A stretch of 35,619 nt of DNA. Origin: Nocardioides zeae. GTDB taxonomy: Bacteria > Actinomycetota > Actinomycetes > Propionibacteriales > Nocardioidaceae. Shown here in pieces: positions 7,240 through 15,246 of the stretch. Location of the stretch: contig NZ_JAAGXA010000024.1 of NCBI RefSeq assembly GCF_010686755.1, forward strand, positions 1 to 35,619, written 5' to 3'. Both the position numbers and the translations under genes were made by a program. The notes below the pieces were generated by a model, which saw nothing but the letters and a program-made list of their open reading frames with translations, was not told the origin of the DNA and did no database searches. Positions within the stretch are counted from its first letter, which is position 1; each line of letters opens with the position of its first letter.

Positions 7240-7905
7240 TCAGGCGAATGCCCGCTCGACGAGCGACGTGAAGAAGCCGAGACCGTCGGTGCCGGGGCCC
7301 GTGAGGTCCTCGACCGCGTGCTCGGGGTGGGGCATGAGGCCCACGACGTTCCCCGCGGCGTTGGTGACGCCCGCGATGTCGCGCTGGGACCCGTTGGGGT
7401 TGCCCACGTAGCGCGCCACGACCTGCCCCTCGCCCTCCAGGCGGTCGAGCGTCGCCTCGTCCGCGACGTACGCCCCCTCGCCGTTCTTGAGGACGACCGT
7501 GATCTCCTGCCCGGCCTCGTACGCCGAGGTCCACGCCGTCGACGCGTTCTCGATCCGGAGGCGCTGGTCGCGGCAGATGAACTTGCGGTGGTCGTTGCGG
7601 ATCAGCGCGCCGGGGAGCAGGTGGGACTCGCAGAGCACCTGGAAGCCGTTGCAGATGCCGAGGACGGGCATGCCCTTCCCGGCCGCCTCGACCACCGACG
7701 TCATGACCGGCGAGAAGCGGGAGATGGCACCACACCGCAGGTAGTCGCCGTAGGAGAAGCCGCCCGGCAGCACGATCGCGTCGACGCCGCGGAGGTCCTC
7801 GTCGCCGTGCCAGAGCGCGACCGCCTCGTTGCCGCCGATCCGGACCGCGCGCTGCGCGTCGACGTCGTCGAGCGAGCCGGGGAAGGTGACGACGCCGATC
7901 CTCAC
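7240..7905 (-). CDS. purQ: Phosphoribosylformylglycinamidine synthase subunit PurQ
   Basis: 221 aa. PurQ is the glutaminase subunit that supplies ammonia to PurL in step 4 of purine synthesis. The class I glutamine amidotransferase triad is visible: C85 in GICNGFQ and H193/E195 in HPEHA. LPGGFSYGDYLRCGA is the family signature around residue 50. GTG 7905 overlaps the purS stop as GTGA, giving translational coupling with purS. Length is normal. purL is not in the window. Confidence 0.95.
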   Translation of the reverse strand: MRIGVVTFPGSLDDVDAQRAVRIGGNEAVALWHGDEDLRGVDAIVLPGGFSYGDYLRCGAISRFSPVMTSVVEAAGKGMPVLGICNGFQVLCESHLLPGALIRNDHRKFICRDQRLRIENASTAWTSAYEAGQEITVVLKNGEGAYVADEATLDRLEGEGQVVARYVGNPNGSQRDIAGVTNAAGNVVGLMPHPEHAVEDLTGPGTDGLGFFTSLVERAFA

Positions 7906-8150
7906 GCCTGGTCCTCCACACGCACCGTGAAGTTCTCGATCACGGGGTTGGACAGCAGCTTCTCGGCGGCCTCGTGGACCTGGGCGAGCACCTCGTCGGT
8001 CACCTCGGCGACCTCGAGCTCGAAGCGCTTGCCCTGACGGACCTCGCTGATGCCGGTGAAGCCGAGGCGCGGCAGCGCGCCGGCCACCGCCTTGCCCTGC
8101 GGGTCGAGGATCTCGGGCTTGGGCATGACGTCGACGACCACACGGGCCAC
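7902..8150 (-). CDS. purS: Phosphoribosylformylglycinamidine synthase subunit PurS
   Basis: 82 aa. PurS bridges PurQ and PurL in the three-part FGAM synthase of Gram-positive bacteria. The typical sequence is present: VVVDVMPKPEILDPQGKAV at the start, FTGISEVRQGKRFEL in the middle, and LLSNPVIENFTV near the end. GTG 8150 is chosen because AGGAG lies six bases upstream and a TAGGAT -10 box further out; longer frames upstream lack coding character. Confidence 0.93.
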   Translation of the reverse strand: MARVVVDVMPKPEILDPQGKAVAGALPRLGFTGISEVRQGKRFELEVAEVTDEVLAQVHEAAEKLLSNPVIENFTVRVEDQA

Positions 8151-8188
8151 GGGGCGCTCCTGGAGATGCGGGGGGCTGACGAGCCGCC

Positions 8189-8194
8189 ATCCTA
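8189..8194 (-). promoter_or_regulatory. -10 box of the purSQ operon
   Basis: TAGGAT on the minus strand, 39 bases before the purS start, in the 166-base gap divergent from the acyltransferase gene. A -35 is not clear. Confidence 0.45.
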
Positions 8195-8316
8195 GTCCCG
8201 CTCCGGACCACGACCGACCAGCGGGACACGGCCGTCGGGGAGATGTGCGGCGGGAACCACCTGTGCGAAACTCGATCGGGTCGTCAGCCTCCCCCGACCC
8301 AGGTGCTCCCCTCCCC

Positions 8317-10254
8317 ATGACTCCTCCCACCGCCACCCTCCAGCGGTCGCCCGAGGCCGGTCCCGCGCCGCGTCCGGCGGCCGGGGCGGCCCCGGCGGTC
8401 GACCCGCACACCAGCCCCCAGCCCGCCGGCACGCCCCACCCGCCGCGGGTGCGGGCCATCGACGGCCTGCGCGGGGTCGCGGTCACGGCCGTGGTGCTCT
8501 ACCACCTCTTCCCGACGCTCGTCCCCGGCGGCTACCTCGGCGTCGACGTCTTCTTCGTCATCTCCGGGTTCGTCATCACGGCCAGCCTGGTCCACCAGCG
8601 CCGCGTCGAGGGCGGTCCGGGGCTGGTGCGGTTCTGGGTACGGCGCGCCCAGCGCCTCCTGCCCGCCCTGCTGACCCTGCTCCTCGCCGTCGCCGCGGCC
8701 GCGGCCCTCGTCGGCCCGGACGTGAGCGGGCGGCTGCGGGAGCAGGTGCTGTCGGCGCTCACGTTCACCAGCAACTGGTTCCAGGCGAGCGCCGAGTTCT
8801 CCTACTTCGACCACACCGACCCGCCGCTGCTGCAGCACCTGTGGTCGCTGGCGGTGGAGGAGCAGTTCTACCTCGTCTGGCCGCTGCTCCTCGCGCTCCT
8901 CCTCGTCGTGGTCCGGCGGCCCCGCACGCGGGTGGTCGTCGTGCTCGTCGCCGCCGCGGCCAGCGCGGGCGCCATGGCCTGGTTCCACACCCCGGGCCAG
9001 GACCCGAGCCGGCTCTACTTCGGCACCGACACCCACGGCTTCGGCCTCCTGCTCGGCGCGGCCGCGGCGCTCGCGGTCCCCCTCCTGACCGGCACGCCGC
9101 GCACCCCCCGGGTGGCCGCCGTGCAGCGCGGGCTGACGCACCCCGTCGTACCGGTCGCGGCAGCGCTCGGCGTGCTCGTGGCGATGGCGAGGCTCCGCGA
9201 CGGGCTGGACGTGACCTACCGCGGCGGCATCGCGACCGTCGCCCTCGCGACGGCCCTCCTCCTCGTGGGCCTCGTGGTCCGCCGCGGCGGGCCCGTCCAC
9301 GGCGTGCTCGCGACCCGCCCGGTCGTCTGGCTGGGCGAGCGGAGCTACGGCATCTACCTGTGGCACTGGCCGGTGCTGGTGCTGCTGCGCGGGGCGTTCC
9401 CCGACAGCTCGGGGATGCTGCGCGGCGCCCTCACGATCTACCTCACGCTGGCGGCGGCCTCGCTGAGCTGGCGCTACGTCGAGCGGCCGATCCTGCGGCA
9501 CGGGTTCCGCGGCGCCGCGCGGCGCGGCTGGCGGGTCGTGCGGGCGGACCTCCTCCCCCGCGGCGTCGTGCTCGTCGTCGGCCTCGCGGTCCTCGCCCTG
9601 CTCGCCGGCCAGGGCCTGCGCCAGGCGCCCGACCGCGGTCAGGTCGAGAGCCTCGTCGCGACCGGGCAGGACGCGCTCGCCGACGCGGGGGCGTCGCTGG
9701 AGGGCGGGCCCGGGGCGGCCACGCCGTCGACGGAGCCCGACCGGCCCGCGCCGCCCGCCCTGGCCGAGGCCTCCCCCGCCGAGATCGGCGCCCAGACCGT
9801 CGTCGTCGGCGACTCCGTCACCCTCGCGGCGGCACCCGGTCTCGTGGCCGAGCTGCCCGGGGTCGGCGTCGACGCCGCCGTCGGCCGCCAGCTCGCCGAG
9901 GCGCCCGCGATCGTCACCGCCCTGCGGGAGTCGGGTCGGCTGCGTCCGTACCTCGTCGTCGCCCTCGGCACCAACGGCGACATCAGCAGCCGCGACCTGA
10001 GCGCGATCGTCGCAGCCATGGGCGAGGGTCACCGGCTGGTGCTCGTGACGGCCCACGGCAACCGCTCCTGGATGCCCGAGGTCAACCGCAAGCTGGAGGC
10101 CTTCGTGGCGGCGCACCCCTGGGTCGGGCTCGCCCGCTGGGACCAGGCGGCCGCCCAGGTCACGGACTTCGCCTCCGACGGCATCCACCCCGGCGAGCAG
10201 GGCGGCGGGGTCTTCGCCCGCACCGTCGTGGAGACGCTCCGCACACTGCCCTGA
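8317..10254 (+). CDS. OatA-like membrane acyltransferase with C-terminal SGNH domain
   Basis: 645 aa from ATG 8317. The order is a Pro/Ala-rich cytoplasmic N-terminus (1-44), an acyltransferase-3 membrane domain (about 45-430, beginning RVRAIDGLRGVAV, with GGYLGVDVFFVISGF and SLAVEEQFYLVWP; about ten membrane segments), then a linker rich in Pro/Ala/Glu (about 455-490). The extracytoplasmic SGNH hydrolase-like domain is at about 491-645. The likely catalytic residues are Ser500 in GDSV and Asp621/His624 in DGIHP, with GTNG in between. Such proteins O-acetylate peptidoglycan or cell-surface glycans; the substrate cannot be told from the sequence. Longer frames upstream overlap purS antisense and were rejected. 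Confidence 0.9.
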   Translation: MTPPTATLQRSPEAGPAPRPAAGAAPAVDPHTSPQPAGTPHPPRVRAIDGLRGVAVTAVVLYHLFPTLVPGGYLGVDVFFVISGFVITASLVHQRRVEGGPGLVRFWVRRAQRLLPALLTLLLAVAAAAALVGPDVSGRLREQVLSALTFTSNWFQASAEFSYFDHTDPPLLQHLWSLAVEEQFYLVWPLLLALLLVVVRRPRTRVVVVLVAAAASAGAMAWFHTPGQDPSRLYFGTDTHGFGLLLGAAAALAVPLLTGTPRTPRVAAVQRGLTHPVVPVAAALGVLVAMARLRDGLDVTYRGGIATVALATALLLVGLVVRRGGPVHGVLATRPVVWLGERSYGIYLWHWPVLVLLRGAFPDSSGMLRGALTIYLTLAAASLSWRYVERPILRHGFRGAARRGWRVVRADLLPRGVVLVVGLAVLALLAGQGLRQAPDRGQVESLVATGQDALADAGASLEGGPGAATPSTEPDRPAPPALAEASPAEIGAQTVVVGDSVTLAAAPGLVAELPGVGVDAAVGRQLAEAPAIVTALRESGRLRPYLVVALGTNGDISSRDLSAIVAAMGEGHRLVLVTAHGNRSWMPEVNRKLEAFVAAHPWVGLARWDQAAAQVTDFASDGIHPGEQGGGVFARTVVETLRTLP

Positions 10255-10268
10255 TCCGAGGCCGGATC
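10253..10268 (+). terminator. Small hairpin at the end of the acyltransferase gene
   Basis: GATCCG and CGGATC form a perfect 6-bp stem with a four-base loop, overlapping the stop codon. A weak terminator candidate before the next co-directional gene. Confidence 0.3.
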
Positions 10269-10305
10269 GCGGGTCTCGTCTGGACGGACGCGGCACACTG
10301 GAGGC

Positions 10306-10809
10306 ATGTCCAACCGCGTCCCGCCCGGCGCCGCCGGGGCCCTGTCCCTCGAGTTCCCGCAGTCGCTCGCGGTCTACGAGGACTACGCCGCCGCCCAGCG
10401 CACCGTCGACCACCTGTCCGACGCCGAGTTCCCCGTCGAGAACTGCATGATCGTCGGCACCGACCTCAAGCAGGTCGAGCGCGTCACCGGCCGTCTCACC
10501 TACCCGAAGGTGGCTGCCGCCGGCGCCATCTCCGGCGCGTGGCTCGGCCTGTTCCTCGGCCTCATCTTCTCGTTCTTCGTCGAGCAGAGCCTGGGCGCGA
10601 TCCTGCTGTCCACGGTGCTCCTCGGTGTCGCGTTCAGCGTGGTCTGGGCCGTGCTGGGGTACGCCGCGACCGGTGGCCGCCGCGACTTCAGCTCGGTCAG
10701 CTCCGTCGTCGCGACCCGCTACGAGGTGCTCGTCGAGCACAAGCACGCCGCCCGCGCCCGCGAGCTCCTCGCCGACCTCCCCGGAGCCCTGCCGAACCCG
10801 TTCGCCTGA
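10306..10809 (+). CDS. General stress protein 17M-like membrane protein
   Basis: 167 aa. The N-terminal part (about 20-65, SLAVYEDYAAAQRTVDHLSD, then FPVENCMIVGTDL) is the general-stress-protein 17M/YflT-like domain. Two membrane segments follow, at about 70-92 and 96-120, rich in small residues (Gly zipper), then a C-terminal part that returns to the soluble fold (TRYEVLVEHKHAARARELL). The function of the family is unknown. A CACACT -10-like box ends six bases before ATG 10306, and GGAGG lies only one base before it, which suggests a leaderless or very short-leader transcript. Confidence 0.85.
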   Translation: MSNRVPPGAAGALSLEFPQSLAVYEDYAAAQRTVDHLSDAEFPVENCMIVGTDLKQVERVTGRLTYPKVAAAGAISGAWLGLFLGLIFSFFVEQSLGAILLSTVLLGVAFSVVWAVLGYAATGGRRDFSSVSSVVATRYEVLVEHKHAARARELLADLPGALPNPFA

Positions 10810-10829
10810 TCCGAGGTCCGCAGGCGCGC

Positions 10830-10972
10830 GAACAGTGCGCTCGGTGCGGCCCCGGCGGCGCCGGGCACGTCCCAGCCGCACACCTCGCGGCCCCGGTACG
10901 CCGCGGGCGAATGCGCGCCGTACCGCGGCGTCATGCACCCCGGCGCCCCGGGCCACCTCCGCGCATGACGTC
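10830..10972. repeat. Structured repeat, copy A
   Basis: Copy A of a repeat in the 520-base gene-free zone. It contains an outer stem GTGCGGC (10844-10850) / GCCGCAC (10875-10881) around an inner hairpin CCCGGC-GGC-GCCGGG (10851-10865), the conserved tract CTCGCGGCCCCGGT, a second stem ACGCCGCGG (10898-10906) / CCGCGGCGT (10923-10931), and finally CGTCATGC (10929-10936) / GCATGACG (10963-10970). Confidence 0.75.
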
Positions 10973-10998
10973 CGGGGGTGGCGCCGGGCGGGTGCCTG

Positions 10999-11160
10999 AA
11001 AGAGTGCACTTGGTGCAGCCCGGACGCCCCCAGGCATGTCCCAGCTGCACATTTCGCGGCCCCGGTCTGGTCAGCGGCGCTCGTACGTCGCGGGCGAGCG
11101 CGCGCCGTACCGCGACGTCATGCGGACCGGCGCCCCCGGCCACCGCCGCGCATGACGTCC
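10999..11160. repeat. Structured repeat, copy B
   Basis: The most regular copy. Outer stem GTGCAGC (11013-11019) / GCTGCAC (11044-11050), with an imperfect GGAC/GTCC inner stem. Second stem ACGTCGCGG (11085-11093) / CCGCGACGT (11110-11118). Terminal palindrome GACGTCATGCG (11114-11124) / CGCATGACGTC (11149-11159), perfect over 11 bp. Compared with copy A, both stems carry paired changes that keep base-pairing. Confidence 0.75.
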
Positions 11161-11225
11161 CGCGGTCGGGCGCGGCGCGGGGCGCGGGGCGCGGAGGGCG
11201 CGCGGGGGGCCAGAGAGGCGCCAGG

Positions 11226-11332
11226 AATGTGCGCTTGGTGCGGCCGGCACCCAGCCGGACCCGCCCCAGCTGCACACTTCGCGCCCCCGGTGAGGCGCGA
11301 GCCGCCGACCAACCGCGCGCCCTACCGCGACG
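11226..11332. repeat. Structured repeat, copy C, truncated
   Basis: Outer stem GTGCGGC (11238-11244) / GCTGCAC (11269-11275), with one G-T wobble, around inner hairpin CCGGC-ACCCA-GCCGG (11244-11258). The conserved tract CTTCGCG.CCCCGGT follows. The copy stops at CCGCGACG, two bases before the stop codon of the convergent gene, so the terminal palindrome is lost. A GC-only stretch of about 60 bases (11161-11220, short GGGCGCG-type repeats) separates it from copy B. Confidence 0.65.
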
Positions 11333-11333
11333 C

Positions 11334-12290
11334 TCAGATCTCCCCGAGCTCCGCGATGACCGGCGTCGCCGAGGACACGCTCGCGTAGTAGTCGCCGTAG
11401 GCGGCGCGCTCGTCCGGCGTCATGGTCGCCGGGTCGAGACGAACGGGGCGACCGTCGGCCTCGACGAGCCCGGGGGGCAGGTCCGCGGGGTCGGTCGCGT
11501 CGACCACCACCTGCAGGAGCTGCGGCGTCAGCGCGTCGCGCAGCGCGTCCTCGACCATCCAGCAGTCGACCCCGTCGGCGCACTCGCCGTCGCGGACCGC
11601 CTCGGCGATCCGCACCGCGCCGACGTAGGCCGATCCCGCGCCCTCGACCACGTCGGGCCCGATCGCGCCCGCGTCGGCGACCGCCGCCTCGAGGTCGTCG
11701 CGGAACACGTCGGCGGCCCACGCGCCGTACGACGTGGCGAAGAGCTGGCCGCCGCCGCCCTCGCGGGACGCGACGGTGACCGCCCGCAGCAGGTCGTCGC
11801 GCCGGAGGTCGGGGGCGACGGCGTCGACGCGACCCGAGCCCGCCGGGACCTGCCCGCCCAGCGCGGCGTGGACGGCGGACGGCCACCGGGAGAGCGTCGC
11901 GAGGAACGCGTCCGCGAGCCCGGGCTGGATGTCGCCCGCGTCGGCGACGACCGTGACGGCCATCGTCAGCAACCCTGCGGGGTCGTCGGTGTCCGCGTCG
12001 GGGGCGAGCGCGTACGGCAGCGCAGTGGCCACCCGCGCCGCCTGCGCCCCCGACCACGGGGTCTCGACCAGCACGGCCCGCAATCGTTCCGCGTCGTCCG
12101 CGGGCAGCCCGTCGCCCCCCGCGACGAGGTCGACGGTGGCGCGGTCGGCCGCGCGGGCGAGCGCGTCCGGCACCGACGGTTCTGACGGCCCGTCGTCACG
12201 CACGAGCGCCACCACCCCGATCACCGCGACGACGACGACCGCGACGGCGACCGACACCGCGGTGCCGACCACGGAGCGCCGCGGTGCCAT
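11334..12290 (-). CDS. Membrane-anchored protein of the WXG cassette
   Basis: 318 aa from ATG 12290 (MAPRRSVVGTAVSVAVAVVV). One membrane segment at about 7-29 is followed by an extracytoplasmic domain that is Ala-rich and helical. There are two cysteines close together (DGECADGVDCWM, about residue 235), which could form a disulfide outside the cell. I recognise no family. It begins 13 bases after the stop of the EspC-like gene and is the last of three co-directional genes, so it is probably co-transcribed with the 836-aa and 100-aa genes. An anchoring, chaperone or immunity role would fit but is a guess. Confidence 0.7.
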   Translation of the reverse strand: MAPRRSVVGTAVSVAVAVVVVAVIGVVALVRDDGPSEPSVPDALARAADRATVDLVAGGDGLPADDAERLRAVLVETPWSGAQAARVATALPYALAPDADTDDPAGLLTMAVTVVADAGDIQPGLADAFLATLSRWPSAVHAALGGQVPAGSGRVDAVAPDLRRDDLLRAVTVASREGGGGQLFATSYGAWAADVFRDDLEAAVADAGAIGPDVVEGAGSAYVGAVRIAEAVRDGECADGVDCWMVEDALRDALTPQLLQVVVDATDPADLPPGLVEADGRPVRLDPATMTPDERAAYGDYYASVSSATPVIAELGEI

Positions 12291-12303
12291 CAGCGGGGCC
12301 CCA

Positions 12304-12606
12304 TCAGATGGGCTGGGGCACGCCGGGCCGCATGCCGGCGGCGACCGTGATGTCGGTCTCCTCGAGGTCCGCCGCGGCGTCCTGCATCGCCTGGGCGTGC
12401 TCCCGGACCCGACGGGCCCAGCCGTCGTACTCCTGCGTCCAGGTGGTCTGCAGCGTCGACGACGCGGGGCCCGAGCTCGAGCCCGGCAGCGCCGCCGCGA
12501 TCTGGCCGGCGTGCTCGCCGGCGGACAACCCGTCGACCGCCTCGCCGGCGGCGCCGATCCGCTCCGCCGCGCTCTGGATGTCCGCACGGACCATGGCCAC
12601 GGTCAT
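12304..12606 (-). CDS. Small EspC/ESX-like helical protein
   Basis: 100 aa. Two predicted helices (about 4-28 and 50-84) with a Gly/Ser turn (PGSSSGPASS) fit the helical-hairpin plan of ESX/WXG100-type secreted proteins. There is no W-x-G in the turn, but TTWTQEYDGWARRVREHAQAM and the end AAADLEETD resemble the EspC group. The start is supported by AGGAGGAGG seven bases before ATG 12606. It lies 28 bases after the 836-aa gene and 13 bases before the 318-aa gene. It could be the secretion partner of the WXG-domain protein; this is inference from size and position. Confidence 0.65.
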   Translation of the reverse strand: MTVAMVRADIQSAAERIGAAGEAVDGLSAGEHAGQIAAALPGSSSGPASSTLQTTWTQEYDGWARRVREHAQAMQDAAADLEETDITVAAGMRPGVPQPI

Positions 12607-12634
12607 GCCTGTACCTCCTCCTGCCGGGACCGGC

Positions 12635-15145
12635 TCACTGGCCGTCCTGGCGCTCCGTCTGGCTGGCCGACCCGTCGAGCTGGTCGGCGAGGTCGCTGGA
12701 GAGCTGGCCGGCCACGCCGCCGGGGCCGCTCGTGCCGTTGAGGCCGGCCCACGCGTCGGCCTGGGCCTGGGTCCACTCGTTCATCGGCACCGCCCGGCCG
12801 TCGGGGCCGACGAGCTCGGGGGCGTACTGCTGGAGGTAGTCGACGGGGAGGTTGCGGTAGACCGCACCCTCCGCCACGCCCTGCAGCGCGCCCTCGGTGT
12901 TGTAGACGTACGAGCCGATGTCGGCGCGCACCTCGTTGGTGGTGTCGACGTCGTTGAGGCCCGTGATGCCGTCGACCGCGAGGTCCACGACGTCCGGGGC
13001 CACCGCGCCCACGAACGGGATCTCGCCGGCGAGCTTGTTGGCGACGTACCCGCCCGCCTGCCAGTAGCCGTCGCCGGCGCTGCTCGCCTCCTGGTCGGCG
13101 CGCAGGCCCTCCGCCCGCAGGTGCTCGCTGTAGCCCTCGCCCAGCGAGCCGACGACGTCGGCGAACGGCGAGTTGACCGACGAGATGGCGTTGTCGAGCC
13201 GCGAGTTCCACTGGCCCGTGAGGTCCTGGCCCTCCGCGCCCGCGTCGACCGCGCCGCTGAAGACCGCGTCGTACCCGTAGTTCGCGTAGAGGGTCGCGGC
13301 GCCCGTGAGGTTCTGCCCGGCGGTCTCGTCCTGACCGACCTGCTGGAGCACGTCCCGGAGCTCCGCCTCGGAGAACCGCGCCCGCATGTCGGCGGTCTGC
13401 TCGCCGGGCAGCCAGGGGTTCGTGTCGCCCTGCGACTGCAGGTCCTGCGCACCGGGGCCGCTGAACGCGTCGTACACGTCGGGCATGTAGGCGCCGAGGA
13501 TCGTGGAGTAGTCGCGCTGCAGCGACGGGTAGTCGTCGAGCGCGCCACCCTGGGCCGCCGTCACCGCCTGCTCGGCGAGGTCGGCGGACACCGGCGTCGG
13601 CGACTCGGTCGTCGCGGACACGAGGGCGTCGCCGAAGTGGCGCATGCCCGTCACCCACTCGTCCTCGTGGGGGCTGATGTCCCACTCGCGGTCGTTGAGG
13701 TAGTAGTCGATCCGGTTCTCCGGAGCGTCCTGGCCCTCCGCGACGTACGGGTCGCCCGACAGGAACTCCCGCGCCGCGTCGGGGTTGTGCGACATGCCCT
13801 CGAAGACGCCCGCCATCGGGTCGAAGCCGCTCGGCGTGCCCGGGTCGAGGCGGTCGTCGTACATGAAGTCCTCCCACGACCGGTCGTCGTCGGCCCCGTA
13901 CGCCGTGTAGTCGAGCCGGGCGTCCGGTCCGGTGGACCACTGGTTCCAGGGGTGCCCGCCGTTCTCGGCCAGGTAGTCGAGCTCGTAGCGCTCGACCTCG
14001 GAGCCGAGCCGGTTGAGGAAGTAGGACCCGTGGCCCGGCTCACCGGCCGCGACACCCAGCAGCTGGAGGCCGTTCACCGTGTCGGTGCCCCAGTTGTAGT
14101 TGTAGTCGGTCGAGCTGGCGTGGTCGACGAGGGTGTCGACCCACGACTCCGCGACGTGCGTCGTCGAACCGGCCTGCCCGTCGGCGGTGATGCCCGACGT
14201 GCCGGCGGCCAGGAGGGCGCCGAGCTGGCGCTGCGACTCGCCCATGGTGCCGACCGTCGGCGGTTCCGTGCCCTGGTCGCCGTGGGGCATGAGCAGGTTC
14301 TGCTGCAGCTCCAGGTAGGTCTCCGGACCGATCTGGTCGAGCGCCGTGGTCGCGACCGTCGGGTTGTGGCCGAACGCCGCGAGCTGGGCGTTGAGCTGGG
14401 CCAGCTCGGAGTCCGTCAGCCAGTCCTCGGGGTCGGTCTCCTGCTCCCCGTAGTTCCAGTCGCCGTAGTCCAGCCGCTCGAGCTGACCGGCCAGCGACTC
14501 GCCCAGCGCCTGCTGCTGCCGCGTCGAGAGCTGGTCGACGTAGGGCGCGGTCTCCTCCGGGTGCTCCATGAAGTAGTCGACGAGGTCCGCCTCGCTGAGG
14601 CCCTGGAGGTGGGGCGGCAGGCCCGCGTCGGACAGCGTGCCGGTGCCGCCGTCGTACTGGTTCGACTCCGAGTTGCCGAGCACGGCCGCGAGGTCCGTGT
14701 CCGCCTGCTGCGCGGTGGAGAGTGCCGTCGTGATCTCGTCGATCGCGCCCTGGACGGCCTCGCGGTCGCCGTCGCCCTCCTCGGCACCCGCCGGGGGGTC
14801 CGCGCGGACCTGGCCACCGGCCGTCGACAGCAGCCAGCCGCGCGCTGCGATGGTCTGCCGCGCCGCCTCGACCTGCTGCTGCGCCGTCAGGATGGTGGAC
14901 GCCGCGCTGTCGATGCCGGTGATGACCGGCGCGATCTCGGCGACCAGGTCGTTGAGGTCGTCGCGCAGCCGCGTGTGGTTCGTGCGGGCCGACGTCGATC
15001 CCTCACCCGTCCACGTGCTCGGCGGGTAGCCGTCGTCGACCTCGTCCTGCAGGTCGAGCAGCGTGCGCCGGTCCTCGTTGAGCCGGTCGCCCACCGCCGC
15101 CAGGTCGGTCGGCTTCCAGGACAGCAGGGTGTCGATGTCGACCAT
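12635..15145 (-). CDS. Large WXG-domain protein, possible type VII secretion substrate (DUF6571-like)
   Basis: 836 aa. Residues 1-110 form a helical hairpin with W45-T46-G47 in its turn (STWTGEGSTSARTNHTRLRDD), as in WXG100/ESX proteins. The rest is acidic, rich in Asp, Gln, Tyr and Trp, has few cysteines, and includes FDPMAGVFEGMSHNPDAARE near 460, which recalls the actinobacterial DUF6571 family. No toxin motif is recognised at the C-terminus. GAGGAGGACCGG directly before ATG 15145 is a strong Shine-Dalgarno; upstream in-frame sequence is antisense-like over the ligase gene. It heads a three-gene cassette. Secreted effector or surface protein are both possible. No EccC-type ATPase lies in the window. 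Confidence 0.8.
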   Translation of the reverse strand: MVDIDTLLSWKPTDLAAVGDRLNEDRRTLLDLQDEVDDGYPPSTWTGEGSTSARTNHTRLRDDLNDLVAEIAPVITGIDSAASTILTAQQQVEAARQTIAARGWLLSTAGGQVRADPPAGAEEGDGDREAVQGAIDEITTALSTAQQADTDLAAVLGNSESNQYDGGTGTLSDAGLPPHLQGLSEADLVDYFMEHPEETAPYVDQLSTRQQQALGESLAGQLERLDYGDWNYGEQETDPEDWLTDSELAQLNAQLAAFGHNPTVATTALDQIGPETYLELQQNLLMPHGDQGTEPPTVGTMGESQRQLGALLAAGTSGITADGQAGSTTHVAESWVDTLVDHASSTDYNYNWGTDTVNGLQLLGVAAGEPGHGSYFLNRLGSEVERYELDYLAENGGHPWNQWSTGPDARLDYTAYGADDDRSWEDFMYDDRLDPGTPSGFDPMAGVFEGMSHNPDAAREFLSGDPYVAEGQDAPENRIDYYLNDREWDISPHEDEWVTGMRHFGDALVSATTESPTPVSADLAEQAVTAAQGGALDDYPSLQRDYSTILGAYMPDVYDAFSGPGAQDLQSQGDTNPWLPGEQTADMRARFSEAELRDVLQQVGQDETAGQNLTGAATLYANYGYDAVFSGAVDAGAEGQDLTGQWNSRLDNAISSVNSPFADVVGSLGEGYSEHLRAEGLRADQEASSAGDGYWQAGGYVANKLAGEIPFVGAVAPDVVDLAVDGITGLNDVDTTNEVRADIGSYVYNTEGALQGVAEGAVYRNLPVDYLQQYAPELVGPDGRAVPMNEWTQAQADAWAGLNGTSGPGGVAGQLSSDLADQLDGSASQTERQDGQ

Positions 15146-15208
15146 CCGGTCCTCCTCGTCGGGCCGCCCCTCTCCCGTCGGGGGCGGAACCGGCGGAGGT
15201 CGTTCCCG

Positions 15209-15240
15209 CGCCGGCCGCCGGGGAAACCCGACGGCCGGCG
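15209..15240 (-). terminator. Strong hairpin terminator of the acyl-CoA ligase gene
   Basis: A 14-bp stem with a four-base loop starts six bases after the ligase stop. Thirteen pairs are Watson-Crick. Position 15231 opposite 15218 is C-A in a plus-strand transcript but a U-G wobble in a minus-strand one, so the fold suits the ligase mRNA. It separates the ligase from the WXG cassette. Confidence 0.7.
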
Positions 15241-15246
15241 ACCGGG

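Noticed and set aside
8284..11052. Minus-strand open frame of 922 codons
   Set aside because: Antisense to the acyltransferase and general-stress genes, with low-complexity Glu/Arg/Gly sequence; no motif.
11161..11220. GC-only stretch as a tandem repeat or CRISPR-like array
   Set aside because: Short irregular GGGCGCG runs without unit length or spacers.
10810..11333. Small protein genes in the repeat zone (similar C-x-x-C peptides in each copy)
   Set aside because: The similar peptides come from the repeat itself; there are stops, frame changes and no ribosome sites.
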